Shown here piece by piece: positions 1 through 12,500 of a stretch of DNA of 64,000 nt. The notes under the pieces were generated by a model. That model worked only from the letters and a program-made list of their open reading frames with translations, ran no database searches and was not told where the DNA came from. Within the stretch, counting starts at the first letter, position 1. Each line of letters opens with the position of its first letter. This stretch comes from Coprinellus micaceus (Eukaryota; Basidiomycota; Agaricomycetes; Agaricales; Psathyrellaceae), in contig OX596338.1 in NCBI GenBank assembly GCA_951394405.1, forward strand, positions 868,001-932,000, read 5' to 3'. The position numbers and the translations under genes were made by a program.

Positions 1-18
1 AGAGGAAGAGCGGGGAGC

Positions 19-1383
19 TCAACACATCCTCTGCTGCCCATGCCCACTATGCTGGTGGTGAGAGTGAGAGTGATGCCCCGGAAACGGAAAACTCTTCAAA
101 AGCTCCATCGTCGACGCCCCGAAACTCCTCTTCGCACTCCTCTTCTGCTCTGTCGGCGGGGGAACGCTGAGTGCTTCGTCGACGTCCATCGCATCGGCTT
201 CTTGCACGTAGATCTGGGGTGGTGCGAGTCTCTGTTGTTGATGATGATGGATGAGTTGGGGCCGGGAGGGTTGGGAAGAGGCGGAGGAAGCTCTGAGTTC
301 CTCAGGCTCCGGATACTCAAGATCGTACCCCGGCGTCGATGGCGTCCGCGGGCTCGAGCTGTTTGATGAAGAGCTCGACGAAGAGGCAGAAGATGCAGGG
401 GAGCAAGACGAATGCGAGAGGTGTGGCAGGGACGGGATGATATGCACCGGGGCGGGGTGTGTCCTTCGGTGGTGGTTCCGCGACGTCTTTGGTGGGACAG
501 GGGGAGGTGCGAGGGAGTCGGAGGCGTTGGACTCGAGGGAGGATGACCGGGAGTGGGTGGTGGTGGTGGTCTTTGGTGCGGGGGAGACGTAGAACTTCTT
601 CTTGGGTTGGAGCTCGGAAGCAGCAACAGCTGCCTGTACTCTCTCGCGTTGCTTGCGCTCAGAGCGTTCCCGCACCCTCCTCTCCTCCCTCTCCTCCTCC
701 TCCACAGCCCACTCCAACCCCTCCCACAACCCCAACACCTCCCCCTCCGTAATCCCCAACTCCCAATCCAACACCGCCAAAAACTCCCTCTCGATCCGGC
801 CCACATCGCGCTTCCCAAACACGCCCGTGCACAGCGCCCAGTGCACGTTCTTCAGCGTGCTGTCGTTGAGGTACTTGGAGGCGGTGATGAGGGCGCCGAG
901 GAAGACGCGCTCGAGGGCCCACTCTTCCAGGGCGATGTGCAGGAAGGGGCGGGCGCGGGAGATGTAGATGAGCGTGGAGAGGAGGGTGGGGGTGGTTATT
1001 TCGGCGCGGGTGAGGACGGTGGAGGCGAAGGTGGTGAATTTGGTTTGGAGGGGGGTGCGGGTGCGTCGGCCGCGGTGGTGTGAAGAGGAAGAGGGGGAGG
1101 GGGTGGATTTGCCCATGGCGTATTCGACGGTGTCGATTACTTGGTCGACGACGTGGTCTGGGAGAAGAGGAGGTTAGTTGGATATGATATAGACGATGGG
1201 AATAGACTGACCGATGAGCTGCTTTGAGATCTTGATGTTGACCAGCCTAAGAGTGTGCGGCGAGTGGAGGGCAGCGTCGACGAGGGACGCCGGGTGGACA
1301 CTCGAAGCTGCACTGGAGACGGAGGACAGTGAAGTGCTCGAGGAGGCACTAGAGCCTGCAGGGGAGGATGATCCAGAAGACAT
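19..1383 (-). CDS. Pho85-type (PCL-like) cyclin, two exons
   Basis: Likely regulatory subunit of a Pho85/Cdk5-type cyclin-dependent kinase, acting in cell-cycle or nutrient signalling. Exon 1 is 1212-1383, starting at the ATG of MSSGSSSPAG. Exon 2 is 19-1157. The 54-bp intron has donor gtcagt, a CTAAC branch site and a cccag acceptor; the joined frame reads LIDHVVDQVIDTVEYAMG. The product is about 436 aa. The cyclin N-terminal box lies at about residues 55-180, with PLQTKFTTFASTVL, the helix PTLLSTLIYISRARPFL and the motif ITASKYLNDSTLKNVHWA, typical of Pcl1/Pcl2-like cyclins. The last 250 residues are low complexity (Ser, Pro, Glu, Arg) and end in a His-rich patch, as is common in basidiomycete homologues. 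Family assignment is firm; the exact PCL class is not. Several open frames in this gene on both strands are shadows of its skewed composition. Confidence 0.87.
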
Positions 1384-2540
1384 GGCTGATGGGGTGGGGG
1401 AGGGGAGTGATCAAGCAAAAAGGGGCGGAGAGGGGAGCCCAATATATAGCGGCGGAGGGGCGAGTCCGCAAGCATCGCAGCAAAAATATAAAAAAATAAT
1501 GACTGAGCGTGCATAAGAGGCCTTGACGGCACAAAAGCGCTGCGTAAGTGTCCAAATCAGCGATCCACTCCAGATCTCCACTTCCCGATTTGGACTGACC
1601 TCGGATGGATGGCACCCCGATCTGAGCTGGTTCGGCTCGCTCTTTCCCCCGCGAACCACTGGGAAGAACTGCTGGGCGACCTGAACCGGCTGCACCTGGC
1701 ATTAGCGTACCTCCTATTCCTATTCCCCTCTCCTCTTCACCCTCTTAGCCCTCTTCAGCCCTCGCTCAACCATTCCCAAAAGGTCATCGAACGAACCGAC
1801 GCTCACTCAGCTGCGCGCGACCCCCGCCGAGGATGATGTCATGCGCTCAGTCAGCACCGCTTACCTCTCTCAAATCCTCTCTCAGCTCTCTGCCGCCTGC
1901 ATTCGCGTTGACGCGTCGGTTACTCTCTCTCCGTGTCTCTCCCCTCTCCATCTAATCCTCTTCCGCCCGCTCCCGTGCTCAACACATATCATCCAAATTT
2001 CTTATTCACCCCCAAACCACATGTTCATCTTCCTCGATCGACGATTAGGTTTTACTATAGCGATGTGCTGTTGAAAAAAATCTGTGCACTTCCACGGCGT
2101 ATCTGCATCGTGCCGCAGGCACCCACACACACACAGAAGGACTGCGTAAATTCGAGTCTGCGGGGCGGATCCGTACTTCACGGCGACAGGGCTGATCCCT
2201 ATCGCGTCGCCCCGTTTAATTCGTATTCGTGACTCGATCGCAGCCTCAGCCTCCCTCCTCGGTTGCCTGGCGTCGATTGGCCAAGGCTATATTCAACTCT
2301 CCGACCATTTCGTGAGGCTCGGACTTGCACAACGCGCAGAGCATAGCCTCTCCCTGCTACGCGAGCCACCTCATAAGCCCTTGTTCCACTTTCCACCTCG
2401 GCGCGACGCGTTCCCATGGTGCGTTGCGTTGCTGTAAAAAACCAGCCGTCGTGTCCGCAGCTCTCCATGGCTGCGATCGACTGATTGACTGGACGCGGTG
2501 ACACAGAGACTTTTCTAGGGTTACGGTTTCCGAGGGCGTT

Positions 2541-2640
2541 GGGTTACGGTCAATTCATTGGTGGTATTATTATTGGGGGGAGTGGCTACGGTCATTCATT
2601 GGTTGGTGGTGGTGGTATTGGGTTACCGTTGGGTTACGCG
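2541..2640. repeat. Imperfect tandem repeat, about 45-bp unit, two copies
   Basis: Two adjacent copies share GGNTACGGTCA followed by TTCATTGG and a run of GGTGGT/ATTATT triplets; the first starts near 2541 and the second near 2584. Both are followed by further GGGTTACCG/GGGTTACGC pieces. The array is short and G-rich on this strand. It lies in non-coding DNA and no function is suggested. Confidence 0.45.
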
Positions 2641-3480
2641 ATAACGCATAACGCACCCTCGATCAGAGACTCGAGTAGGCTATGCGAAACTCTAATAACT
2701 CTAATACTATGCAGTCGAGGGAACTTGAGGTGAGTTAGATACTGTAACCAACCCCATACTCTCTTTCTCTTTCCCATTTTTCTCGGAATTCTATCACTTT
2801 CCATCTCTCCCTTCCGCATACCCTCACCTTCCTTAATAACGATCTAACTCCCCAACTCACCTCATATCGTAGTCATCCAGTCATCCCTCTCAAACCCAGT
2901 TAACTCTCTTTAGAAACCCCCGAACCCGAGGATACCACGACTGCGACCACGACTGCGATTGGCCATGGGTTAACGTTGCCGGACGACGACGCGTTCCCTT
3001 TTCCCATTTCCCATTATTGCGGGAAGAGAGGAGATTTAATGGGGATTTGATCCCGACACCCTTGATCCCAGGCCCAGTCGGCTCGGAGGACACGTCCCGG
3101 CGTCTGTTTCGGGTGGCCATGGGTGTAACTACGCAGTAAAGTGCGGGGGTAAAGGGACACGTATTTCCCGGTTGGGTCGTACATGTGAGAGGCGGCGAGA
3201 GGTGGCAATACCGAATTTCTCGCCTCATCGATATGACTACTAGTTCCTAGTGTAAGTCCACCTCGAATAACCCGAATCGTCTCATGTTTTATTCATCATC
3301 TAAATTCTAGCGCCCGTCTCGGGTCGACCCATCGACCCATCGAACATCGAATATTGGCATCGTTCGTCTTCAGGGTCCAATGACCCCCCTCACCTCAAAG
3401 ATGGGTCTTGTCTTCCATGATCCAAGGTTCGGCCTCCCTGATACTCGATCGATTTTTAGGTTGATTTTATCACTTCGACA

Positions 3481-3516
3481 CATCTACCATCTAACATCCA
3501 ACATCTAACATCTACA
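3481..3516. repeat. Short tandem repeat of an ATCTAACATC-like unit
   Basis: The units CATCTAC, CATCTAACATC and CAACATCTAACATC follow one another for about 36 bp in non-coding DNA. This is a simple microsatellite-like tract. Confidence 0.45.
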
Positions 3517-6500
3517 CACCGTCCATCCCCGGGGCTCAGGCTCCCTGTGCAACAAGGCGCCTCGCCTACGTCCTCGCCTCTCTGCCACACATCCCCGAGG
3601 CTCGACCCCCCCGTGATCCTGATTCCTCATACTAGGGGGCTGATCCTGGACATGATGCGCTCGAGCTCAGCGCAGCCCGACTCGCAACAAGTACCTTGGG
3701 CGCTTAGGATTGTCGTTTCGAAGTATCGCGGCGGTCCTAGTGGCCGGCGTCTCATAATATATCAGCGCTTGATCATACCGAGGGTGGATGTAAGCATATA
3801 CTAGCTGGGAGGGCTCGCATGCCGAGTCTTGGCTTCGCTGCGTCTACCTTGCTGCGTTTTACGGGACCTTGAAGCCCGTCTTGCCCTACCGCCCTACGGA
3901 AATGCGGAAGGGCTCTACACCTTTCGAGGCTACCTAGAAACCAGGAAAACGCATCATGATACCAAGGCCTCGCATCCCCGTGCCCGAGCTGCGTCCAGCC
4001 CCAGGTCTGACTGCGCTCGCGGCTTCGGGCGTCGGCGTACCTGATTGTCTGGAGTGGGACCATGTGCTATCAATACTTGGGCTGGGAGGGGAATGGGGAA
4101 GCTGGAAGCTGTGCTGAGGTCTATCCAACTCTACCTTCGCTGGGCCGGCTGGTCCTAGTTTCTGTCTGTCGGCTCGAAGTTCGCAGTTCGAACACTGGTT
4201 TGCTTTCGAAAACAAACAATCCTACATGCGGTTCGAGTGGACGTCAATGGTGGCTTCAATTACGGTATGTATACGAGTCCGGGTGGGGTGGTACGAGGAA
4301 GGCAGGCCAACGGGTATGACAGGTAGACGAATCATGTCAGCCACTGCGACCCCGAGAAGCGAGAGAAAGAGGCTGAGTTCGTTTTGGGAAGGGTACGGTG
4401 ATATGGTACGGCTTGTCAGGATTTTTTTACTCGAGGTCTTGTTGTGGCGCTCTTTGAGTTGGGCTCACTCCGGCTACGGTTACTTCAGAGCTATCTCGGA
4501 CTTGGGCAGGACGGGATGGCACTTACGATTCCTAGGAAGGTACTTCAACCGGACGCAGGATCCCAGCGTGGCTTTGACGTCTCCGGACTTCCACCACCCT
4601 ACTTCTTTCGACGACGGACAACCCGCTTAGGCGAACGCAATACCCGGTGGATGCTCAGCCTGCCTACTATTGGTTCCTATTCCTTAATCTAATCGGGCAA
4701 TATATGTTACTCGACGTTTTCCGCCTCCCTGTGGGATATCATACATGTATCTATCTACCCCGCTTCCCCCATGTCTAGCCACTTCTCGGAAATTTCTATT
4801 GGATATTTCGACTCTTCGAGTGGTATGGTGGTGAGAGTCGGAGTTGCGTTCAAGTTGGGTGGTTTAGCCTGGTGCCATATCGTCATTATCATTATCATCG
4901 TCATTTGGATGATAGAATCTACCCGGTTCCGACGCCCCTTCGACTCTCACTCACTCGTTCACCCAGTCCCCCTGCCCGGTCGCTTTCAATCTAAAGGCTA
5001 ACGCTCATATGGGTTGGGGATTTGACGTGGCCCTGCGAAATGAATTAGTGTGAGGTGATGTATGTATGGAGTGCGGGGTCGGGGTTGTTGCGAGGGAGGT
5101 GAGGCTCCTCGCATCTCGGCGCGGGGCTCGTGAGTGCTTGGATTTGGTAAACCTGCATCACCGCAACCCTTCAACTTACTGACCTCACCCTGATCGTCGT
5201 AGCCTCCCTCCAACCTGGATACGTACCCGTGAACAGATGACCTCGCTCGCTTAGACGCAAGCAATTTCCCGAGCTTCTATTGGATTGTAATGCTACGAGT
5301 AGGTGGGTCCCAGAAGCCCGGCCCTGGACACACACATCCACACCCACTCGAACGGTGAACCCAATACGGCGAACGGATGCCTTTTATTGTGCTTCTGCGC
5401 CTTGTAACGGATTTAAGCGTTTCACCACACACTGATTCCTATTGCCTGGATACTAACACACGCCTTTGTTGAGCAGAACCTGATCGAGTAGAAGTAGTAG
5501 AACGGGCGGACGCCCACAGGCGCCCACTGGCCTCCCGGATCGGGGGCTTCTATTGTTTTTCTATCTTTTTGTGTTTTTCGGTCGGGCCGCCTGGCCACTC
5601 TACTGTAAGCGCTATCTTTTTGTGAGCCTCCTGAGGGAGAATTAAATTGAATCGTATTTCCCTATAGTGTGGCACACAATCGGCTGAATGGGATTGATTC
5701 GTGCTGCTGACCAGACCCTGGCCTGCAGGCAGCATGTTTGGGCGACGGATCAGATGAACCTCCGAAACAATCGCAAGGGCCATACGCGCAACAGCTCTAG
5801 CTGTAGGTTCGTCCCTTCAATTCAATCGGACATGCGGAATACAACACAATACCCACCTGCGAGTGGATCGGTTCGAATGCCAATGATAGTAGGATTGGGA
5901 AGCGATCGACGGACAACACACCATAGTCCACCGAGCCACATATGTACTAAGCACACACACACCACTTTTCTCCAATACCGTGACCATCCCGACATCGGAG
6001 GCTTCAAAAGCATATATGGCAAAGGCATCGTCGGTTGAGCCTGCGCTTACACTACACGAAAAGCCTACTGGATAGGCTGACAGACACTCAGAACTGAACC
6101 GTGACGTCGGTACAGCAGCGATCTTCGGCTGAGGGTTTATCTGACCTGACCTGGTGACTTTGCCTCTTCCGCTTTGTGTATGACATACGGAAGGCAGCGG
6201 CAGATTGGGCTAATGAGCTTTTCGAGACAGGTCCTGTCTACTGCTCGATATCATTATGGAATGCATCCACTCACCCGACTTCAAAATGGGTCAGACTTCA
6301 TTATCGCTCCATAATAACTGCATAAATCGCCTCTCCTTTGCAAGCCTTACTCGCCTACAATAGTAGCGATTTCCTGACACCAATGAAACCCACATTCCGC
6401 TCCGACGTTCGGCCCTCGGCAAAACTCCCCGCAGCCACCTTTCATTGGATTGCCTTTGCTGTGCGCGCAGCTCATTTATCGACCCACAACGACGCTTACG

Positions 6501-9500
6501 ACGCTCTCGGCTAACCGGACTTCCCTGTTGAATGTAATGTTACAGGCGAAGTGCCATGCCGTTAAGCGCCCATCCAAGGCGATCGTCGCGTCAGCCCAAG
6601 TTGAATCGAGCTGATTCCCAATTGCAAACCAGTGGAGTGCGCGAGAACGGGTCCTATACACGATATGTTTGTCCTCGGGAGAAACTGCGAGTAGAGCGCG
6701 CAGAGCACTACTGTTAGTGCGGGGATTGCTGTTAAAGCGTCAACGTTTGACGCCCGGGAACCGCGTCTGAACATACACTTCTGCGCGTAATGCGGTGTTA
6801 CTGAGTAATTGCAAAGGGCTAATAATACAGCAGTTGACATATGAATCAATGTGAATGCGGAGAGTTAGGTGCACGCGGCTCGGGGGCCTTACAGCGGCGA
6901 GAGTCGCCTGCGGTGGAAGTGGGGCTCGAGCGTTAATTAATTGCATCGCCAAGACCACTCGCTCGGTATATGCAATTTGCAGTGAAATGAGTGGCGAGAG
7001 AGGTTAGGAATTTCATTTAGGAGTGGAGGATCGATTCGAAGCAGTGGGTCACAGGTAAAAGCAACAGATGAGGTGTTCGAGCTTGGAACTTCTTGGGTGC
7101 AGTGAGAGTGAGTGATAATAAGGCTGTGACTGGCAGTAGACCGAAGATCGTAGGACCTCCAGCGTTTTTCCTTGTGTTCGAATTGGCCAAAAGATTCATG
7201 TCCACGAGCCGCGGTCTGATCGAGCGCATCTCCCTGACAGAAGATGACAGAAGGATCTCCGTCAACGACCCCATCTCTTCTTACGCGATCCTACGTGGAC
7301 GGGGAACATCAGGGACACTGATCAACAGCCTGTTGGCGGGAGAACGAGAACAAGAGAAGAGGAACAGGGGTGCGATGATCACGCCTAGCCAAGCCCGCTC
7401 TCACAGATGCCAGTCAAACGGGCGCTTAACGGAATGATACCGTGGCGCTTAGGATTAGGGGTTTCTTTGGGGATTCGTGGTTGCAACTGGGCTCGAGGTC
7501 GGGCGTCGACTGTTAATTAGATGGAGTAAATGGTTGTGAAGACGTATTGAAGCGAGTCCTCGCGTGGAAAGCCACGACGGTAGGTGTTGCGATCCCTGCC
7601 AGTGTCCAATCATCTGGTGGAAGATACGAAGGAAGTTTCTTTGCCTCGGGAGCTGTTGTACCCGCGAAAGCTCCCTCTCCTTTCTTTTCCGAAGATCTTT
7701 TCCTTCAGAGCTTCCAGATACTCGTTGCTGTGAAGTATCTGAAATGTGAAGGTAAAGAACGTTCCATGGTATGAGATGTCCTGGGTAGGCAGCTGACACG
7801 GTTCGCAGAGCATTATGTCACATATGGAAAGTCGACGCCAGGGTTCGCTTCCATCCAGGGCTCGGGAATTGGTCTGATCATGGGGTAAGATGCCCCTGCG
7901 AAAGAGCGTCACTTGAGCCCATTTCCGAACGATCGAACACGAATAGCAATCGTGACGTTCCCTGATAACGCGTTGCCTCGGAACCTTCGATGAGCATTAT
8001 GCACCCCAAATTCTGTATCACCTAGTACTGAGACACCTAGATAGTTGGATGCAGTTAGTTGGGAGTAAGAATAAACCATATAGATAGTGCTGTGGCGGGT
8101 ATGAAAGCTCCTCGCTATGCCACTCCTAAGCTTTCCTCTCCCATGGAACCACGCACCTGATCCCAAGTTCCTGTGATGAGTGTGACTTGCTGGAGGTGAC
8201 ATACCAGACACAGGAAAGTCCGCTATTCGCCTATCTTCGCTTACGAATCGAGCCTGCATTGCTTACACGCTCATGTGTAACGCGAATCGCGTGCGTGGCG
8301 CAGTCCGAGGTCTTGTCCTCAGAATGCCGTGTATGGGTAGAACGCCTCCCTTGGGCCACCCAACTGCGGCTGCGGCGTCCCCTTCTCGACCCCTACGCCG
8401 AGCATATTACGCCTGATACCGATAATCCGACGAGGCCACGTTGGTAAATCGTCCTCTAGAGGAAGGAGGGCAGTTATCTTCGTATCTTGTCGTCCGTTCC
8501 ACTAGGCGAGGCTTAGACATAGCCCAACCTTCGATGTCCTAGACCGACGGCGCTGGAGTTGATAGTGTGGCGAGCTGAAGTGAGTCGGGTTGTGGGGAAA
8601 TAGCACCGCTCGCTGGTTCGTTTTCGCCCCTGAGCCTCCTGCCTGTTCAGGCGAACGTCCTTTGAATTGGCACAGCATGTATGTGGCTGTGATCCAAGTA
8701 TGATCGAATCCGTGATTAGCGCCCGCGCTGACCTCGGAGGAATCCTGATAGCGCTACTGCGTGGAACGAGGACCCTGCGGCGAGGGTGAGCAGAACCAAC
8801 TTCAACCAAGTCATGTTTTGTATTGCGCAACCAAAGGGGGAGTGCAGTGCAAATGATAGATGGCGTAGCGATCCACGTTGACCCCGCACAACTGGCGAGT
8901 GGTGTTTCGAGGGTGTTGGATGGTAGGTATGGGCCACCCCAAGCCTCGTGTATCAACACCATCAACACGAACCAATTCGGGGAAGGAGGGGGTCATGGGA
9001 AGACAAAACGAGATCCCAGTTCATATCTTGCCTTTCTCTTGTGTCATTGTCGTCACCGTACACAACACGTTTATTATAGCACAGGACTACAGCTGAGCCT
9101 CTTTGTGGGGGCCAGATTATTGTTTCCTTTCATCTCTTGAATGTGGGCGATAGCGGGCCGCCAAAATCCGGCGGTTACGGGTGATGAGGACAAGGGCGCC
9201 TATTTGCCCCCGCTTCCTGAAATAGAAGTGTTCATTTTGATGGAATACGGTTCCGAACAAGGAGAGGTACAGTCCTTATCGTGTTATGCACGTTGGAGGT
9301 GTTCGCAGAGACTCTATGACTTTATGTGGCCTCATGCATGCTGGAGGCGTTGTGGTGAGAAACCCTTTATTGCGGAGAAACGTGTTGAAAGCGCTGCTGA
9401 CACTAAGTAGGGGCTTGTTTGACGACAAGAAGGTTTGAATGGTGCACGAGGCGTGCTCTGCGGAGGAAACGTGTACAGTACTTACCCACTAGACCTCTTG

Positions 9501-12500
9501 CTGTTAAGTCTTGGGCGCTTGTACAAATTAAAGGGGAATGAACCTCGAGGGTTCGAAGCAAGGGGGCGCAGCGTACTTGGGTGTAGGATGTCGCTGTACT
9601 TGGTTAATTTGGGGCTCCAACGAGGGTGCCCCTGTTATAGCTTTCTAACATGGAAGAAAGAACCGCTTCTCTACGCCTTACCCTTGGTGCACTGAGCCCT
9701 TTCTCCTTTCTTGTCTAGGATACCCGCGAATGCGAATCGGCGACTACCGCTGTCCCAACGGCAAACCAGCTCGCCTCGCTCACTGAGAGTGGGCAGTCAA
9801 ACTGTCACTTTCGAGGCTGCGGGTGCATTGAATTCTCCATAACGAAGGCTCAAAACTTTGTTATGAACGATAATGTGTCGCGCAGGCTCGGCGCGGCGGA
9901 GGTAAGGATGTTATCGAGGCCTTCTATCATTCATTCATCAGAGTACCGCAATTTAGACGATCGTCAACGTCGGTCAGATGTTGAGGCTGTCGGTCGCCAT
10001 CGAACATGAAATGGGTCACATAGAGGTCACGGCTTCGCATCGACGGTGCTTGCAATGTTGTTATTCGCGTCGGACGTCAGCCAGTCGATCGAGCACGTTA
10101 TCATTTTCTCCTTCCACCAGTTCACTTACAGGTTTTCTGATTGCTAGAGTTGTTGCCCAAACGAGCTCTGGGGCACCCATCCGAGCCCACAGGATTCTCC
10201 AAGTTGGAATGCGCGGCCGACAAGGGGACTGATCCCCGACAAGGCACCGACGCGTCGGGATCAGCATGATGGCGGCATAGCGCGAACCAGCTCGCGACCA
10301 ACACCTCCCGCCGACCCGTGTCCAGACTCAGGTCACACTCATTATTGAACTGACTCAGGTGGCTCCTGGGAACCCCCAAAAATCCTCCTGAGATCCGGCG
10401 AATCATCCAGGGTCGCAGCAAAACGGAGATTGGGTAGAATGGACTGACCGGAACTCAATAGGCCGTAATCCTTTCCTTCCTGAGTAGCGCGAATGCCAAA
10501 AGCGTGGGGAGCGGTTATGTGAACCACGTTGCTGTGATCCCCGCGACATTTTAGAGCTTGCCATTCTGAGAATCGGGCGGCTGTCGCTGTGGCGGTACAG
10601 AACCTTGGGGAGCCAACTTTTCGATGGCGATCGCGTCGCACAAGCATAAGCGAGGCCATTGTTTCATGTATTAGGGCGTGAGGCGTTTCGCGTAGTCATA
10701 GACACCAACGAATGTCGCGTACACTGGTCTCGGTTCTTCATTGTTCTCGCTGGGGCGTGGGGATCATCCGTCACATCGGGCGCGGACACACGAGCGCGCA
10801 TTGTTCGACGAATTTGACTCGAATAAATTGCGAGCCTACCAGATAGAAACTTCCAGCACTCAGGGACGCGTAGCGCCACTAAGGGTCGAGTTGGCGGCTG
10901 AGTCTGCGTATTGAAGGGGATGCGTTATGTTCGCCCTGGGTTTGGTTGGAACTGAGGTATTGTTCGCCTTTTCTGGCCCTCCGGGGGGCCGCTCGTGGAG
11001 ACTTTGCCTGTCACTGGTTCTCTGGTTTGCAACCCTCACTGGGATAGTTGAAGACTTGGGTAGATGTCATTGCTTCTGGCTTGGACATGGGTTCGGTTTG
11101 TCACCTCCGTCCAGCGGCCTTTGCCGAAAGTGCTGACCAAACCTTTCTCACCATCAAAGGCGGCTTCGATCAAAGCGTCGTCACTTCTTATCCTGCTTCC
11201 TCCATGTCATTTCGCTCCTGAATTCAAAACGACCACCTCCCAGTCATTTAGCCAGTGTAACACGTTACGCGTCGCCTCTACTCAAGAGCTGGACCATTGA
11301 GCCGCTTGCTGCCCGATGCGAGCCCAAGAGCACCTTTAGCCCATTCTGCAATCGAACCAAGCACCTGTCTCAAGATCTTGTTGCTTCTGGCTCACTTGGA
11401 GAATCAATTGGTACTAAAATGGGCTCTGCACTGGACCGTGTATCTGGTTGCCCTGTTTGCCGGGCTCTCTCGAGTTTCATAGCGACTACTCGAGCTCAAT
11501 TGCATCGGGGGCCCCGGTCTTACGATGCGATACACTACTAGCTATCGTGGACTAATGGGCAATTCGAGGAGTCCAACCACTGATCCGGCACGACGAAACG
11601 GTCTCGAGTCATCCCCCCGCACTTCGTCGTCACCGCGACAAACCTGTTTGACACTGGTACGGGCTGGACGCCATCTAGGTGAGTTGGCGATTGCCATCCG
11701 TCGGGTTTCGGGCGAGTTCATTCTCTCTTAACCCAGTGTCATTCAATTGAACTTTGGGCCTAGAATGCTGTCTATCCTCCGACACCATGCTTACGCTCCA
11801 CCCTTGCTAGCCGACTCGATGACTGGCGATGCTTAAACCTTGAGGACGGTAACTTGTCGATCACAACCTGCATGGATACTTGCCTCTCAACTCGCCGTAT
11901 AGGTCCTAGGTTCCTGCGCTGGCTGGCTCCGAGAAGCCATTTGTGCGAGAAGTGCCGAAACCTTCGTGGAATCAATCCGGATGCAAACTACAAGTTTCTT
12001 CACAGCTCAGAGAGAACGACGACCCAGATGGTGAATCAGGCTTTCGGTGACAGCCATATCGCTCTACTGACCGCTTTAATTTCTGCAGTATCGATTGGAA
12101 AGAACTACACCTGATGTGGCAACCACCCACTCCTAGCACATTGCCGATGATAGAACAGGTTGGGAGTAAACTCGCGTCGCCTCCGAACTCACGGTCTGCA
12201 GCCCGGCGCAAAGCAATATTACCATCCCGAGGCCGTGATACAACTCTAGCGCGTTTCGGATGCCCGCCGCCCACCAACTTTCTGACATGCACCCTCCACT
12301 CATCTCACTGTTATACAGCAACTCCAAATATCACGCCTTCCCTTCGCGGATTGGATAACTGCGGTGAACTCCCTGGTTCGTCTCATCCCACGCGCTCGAG
12401 ATACCCTACGGTACGGCACTACTCCCTCATTTCAGGTCTATATTCAGACTAGTATTTTTGTTTGGCTAATTTAGGGTGGTTGTATTTTTAGGCTTCGAGC

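Noticed and set aside
553..1083. Plus-strand open frame opposite the cyclin gene
   Set aside because: Low-complexity mirror of the cyclin coding strand; it resembles no protein.
2541..2660. GGGTTACGG repeats as telomeric sequence
   Set aside because: Basidiomycete telomeres are normally TTAGGG arrays; these units differ, are few and are imperfect.
5861..5900. GGTTCGAATGC resembling a tRNA B box (also TTCGAA near 4190 and 9550)
   Set aside because: The flanking bases do not form a T-arm or acceptor stem and no A box lies at the right distance.
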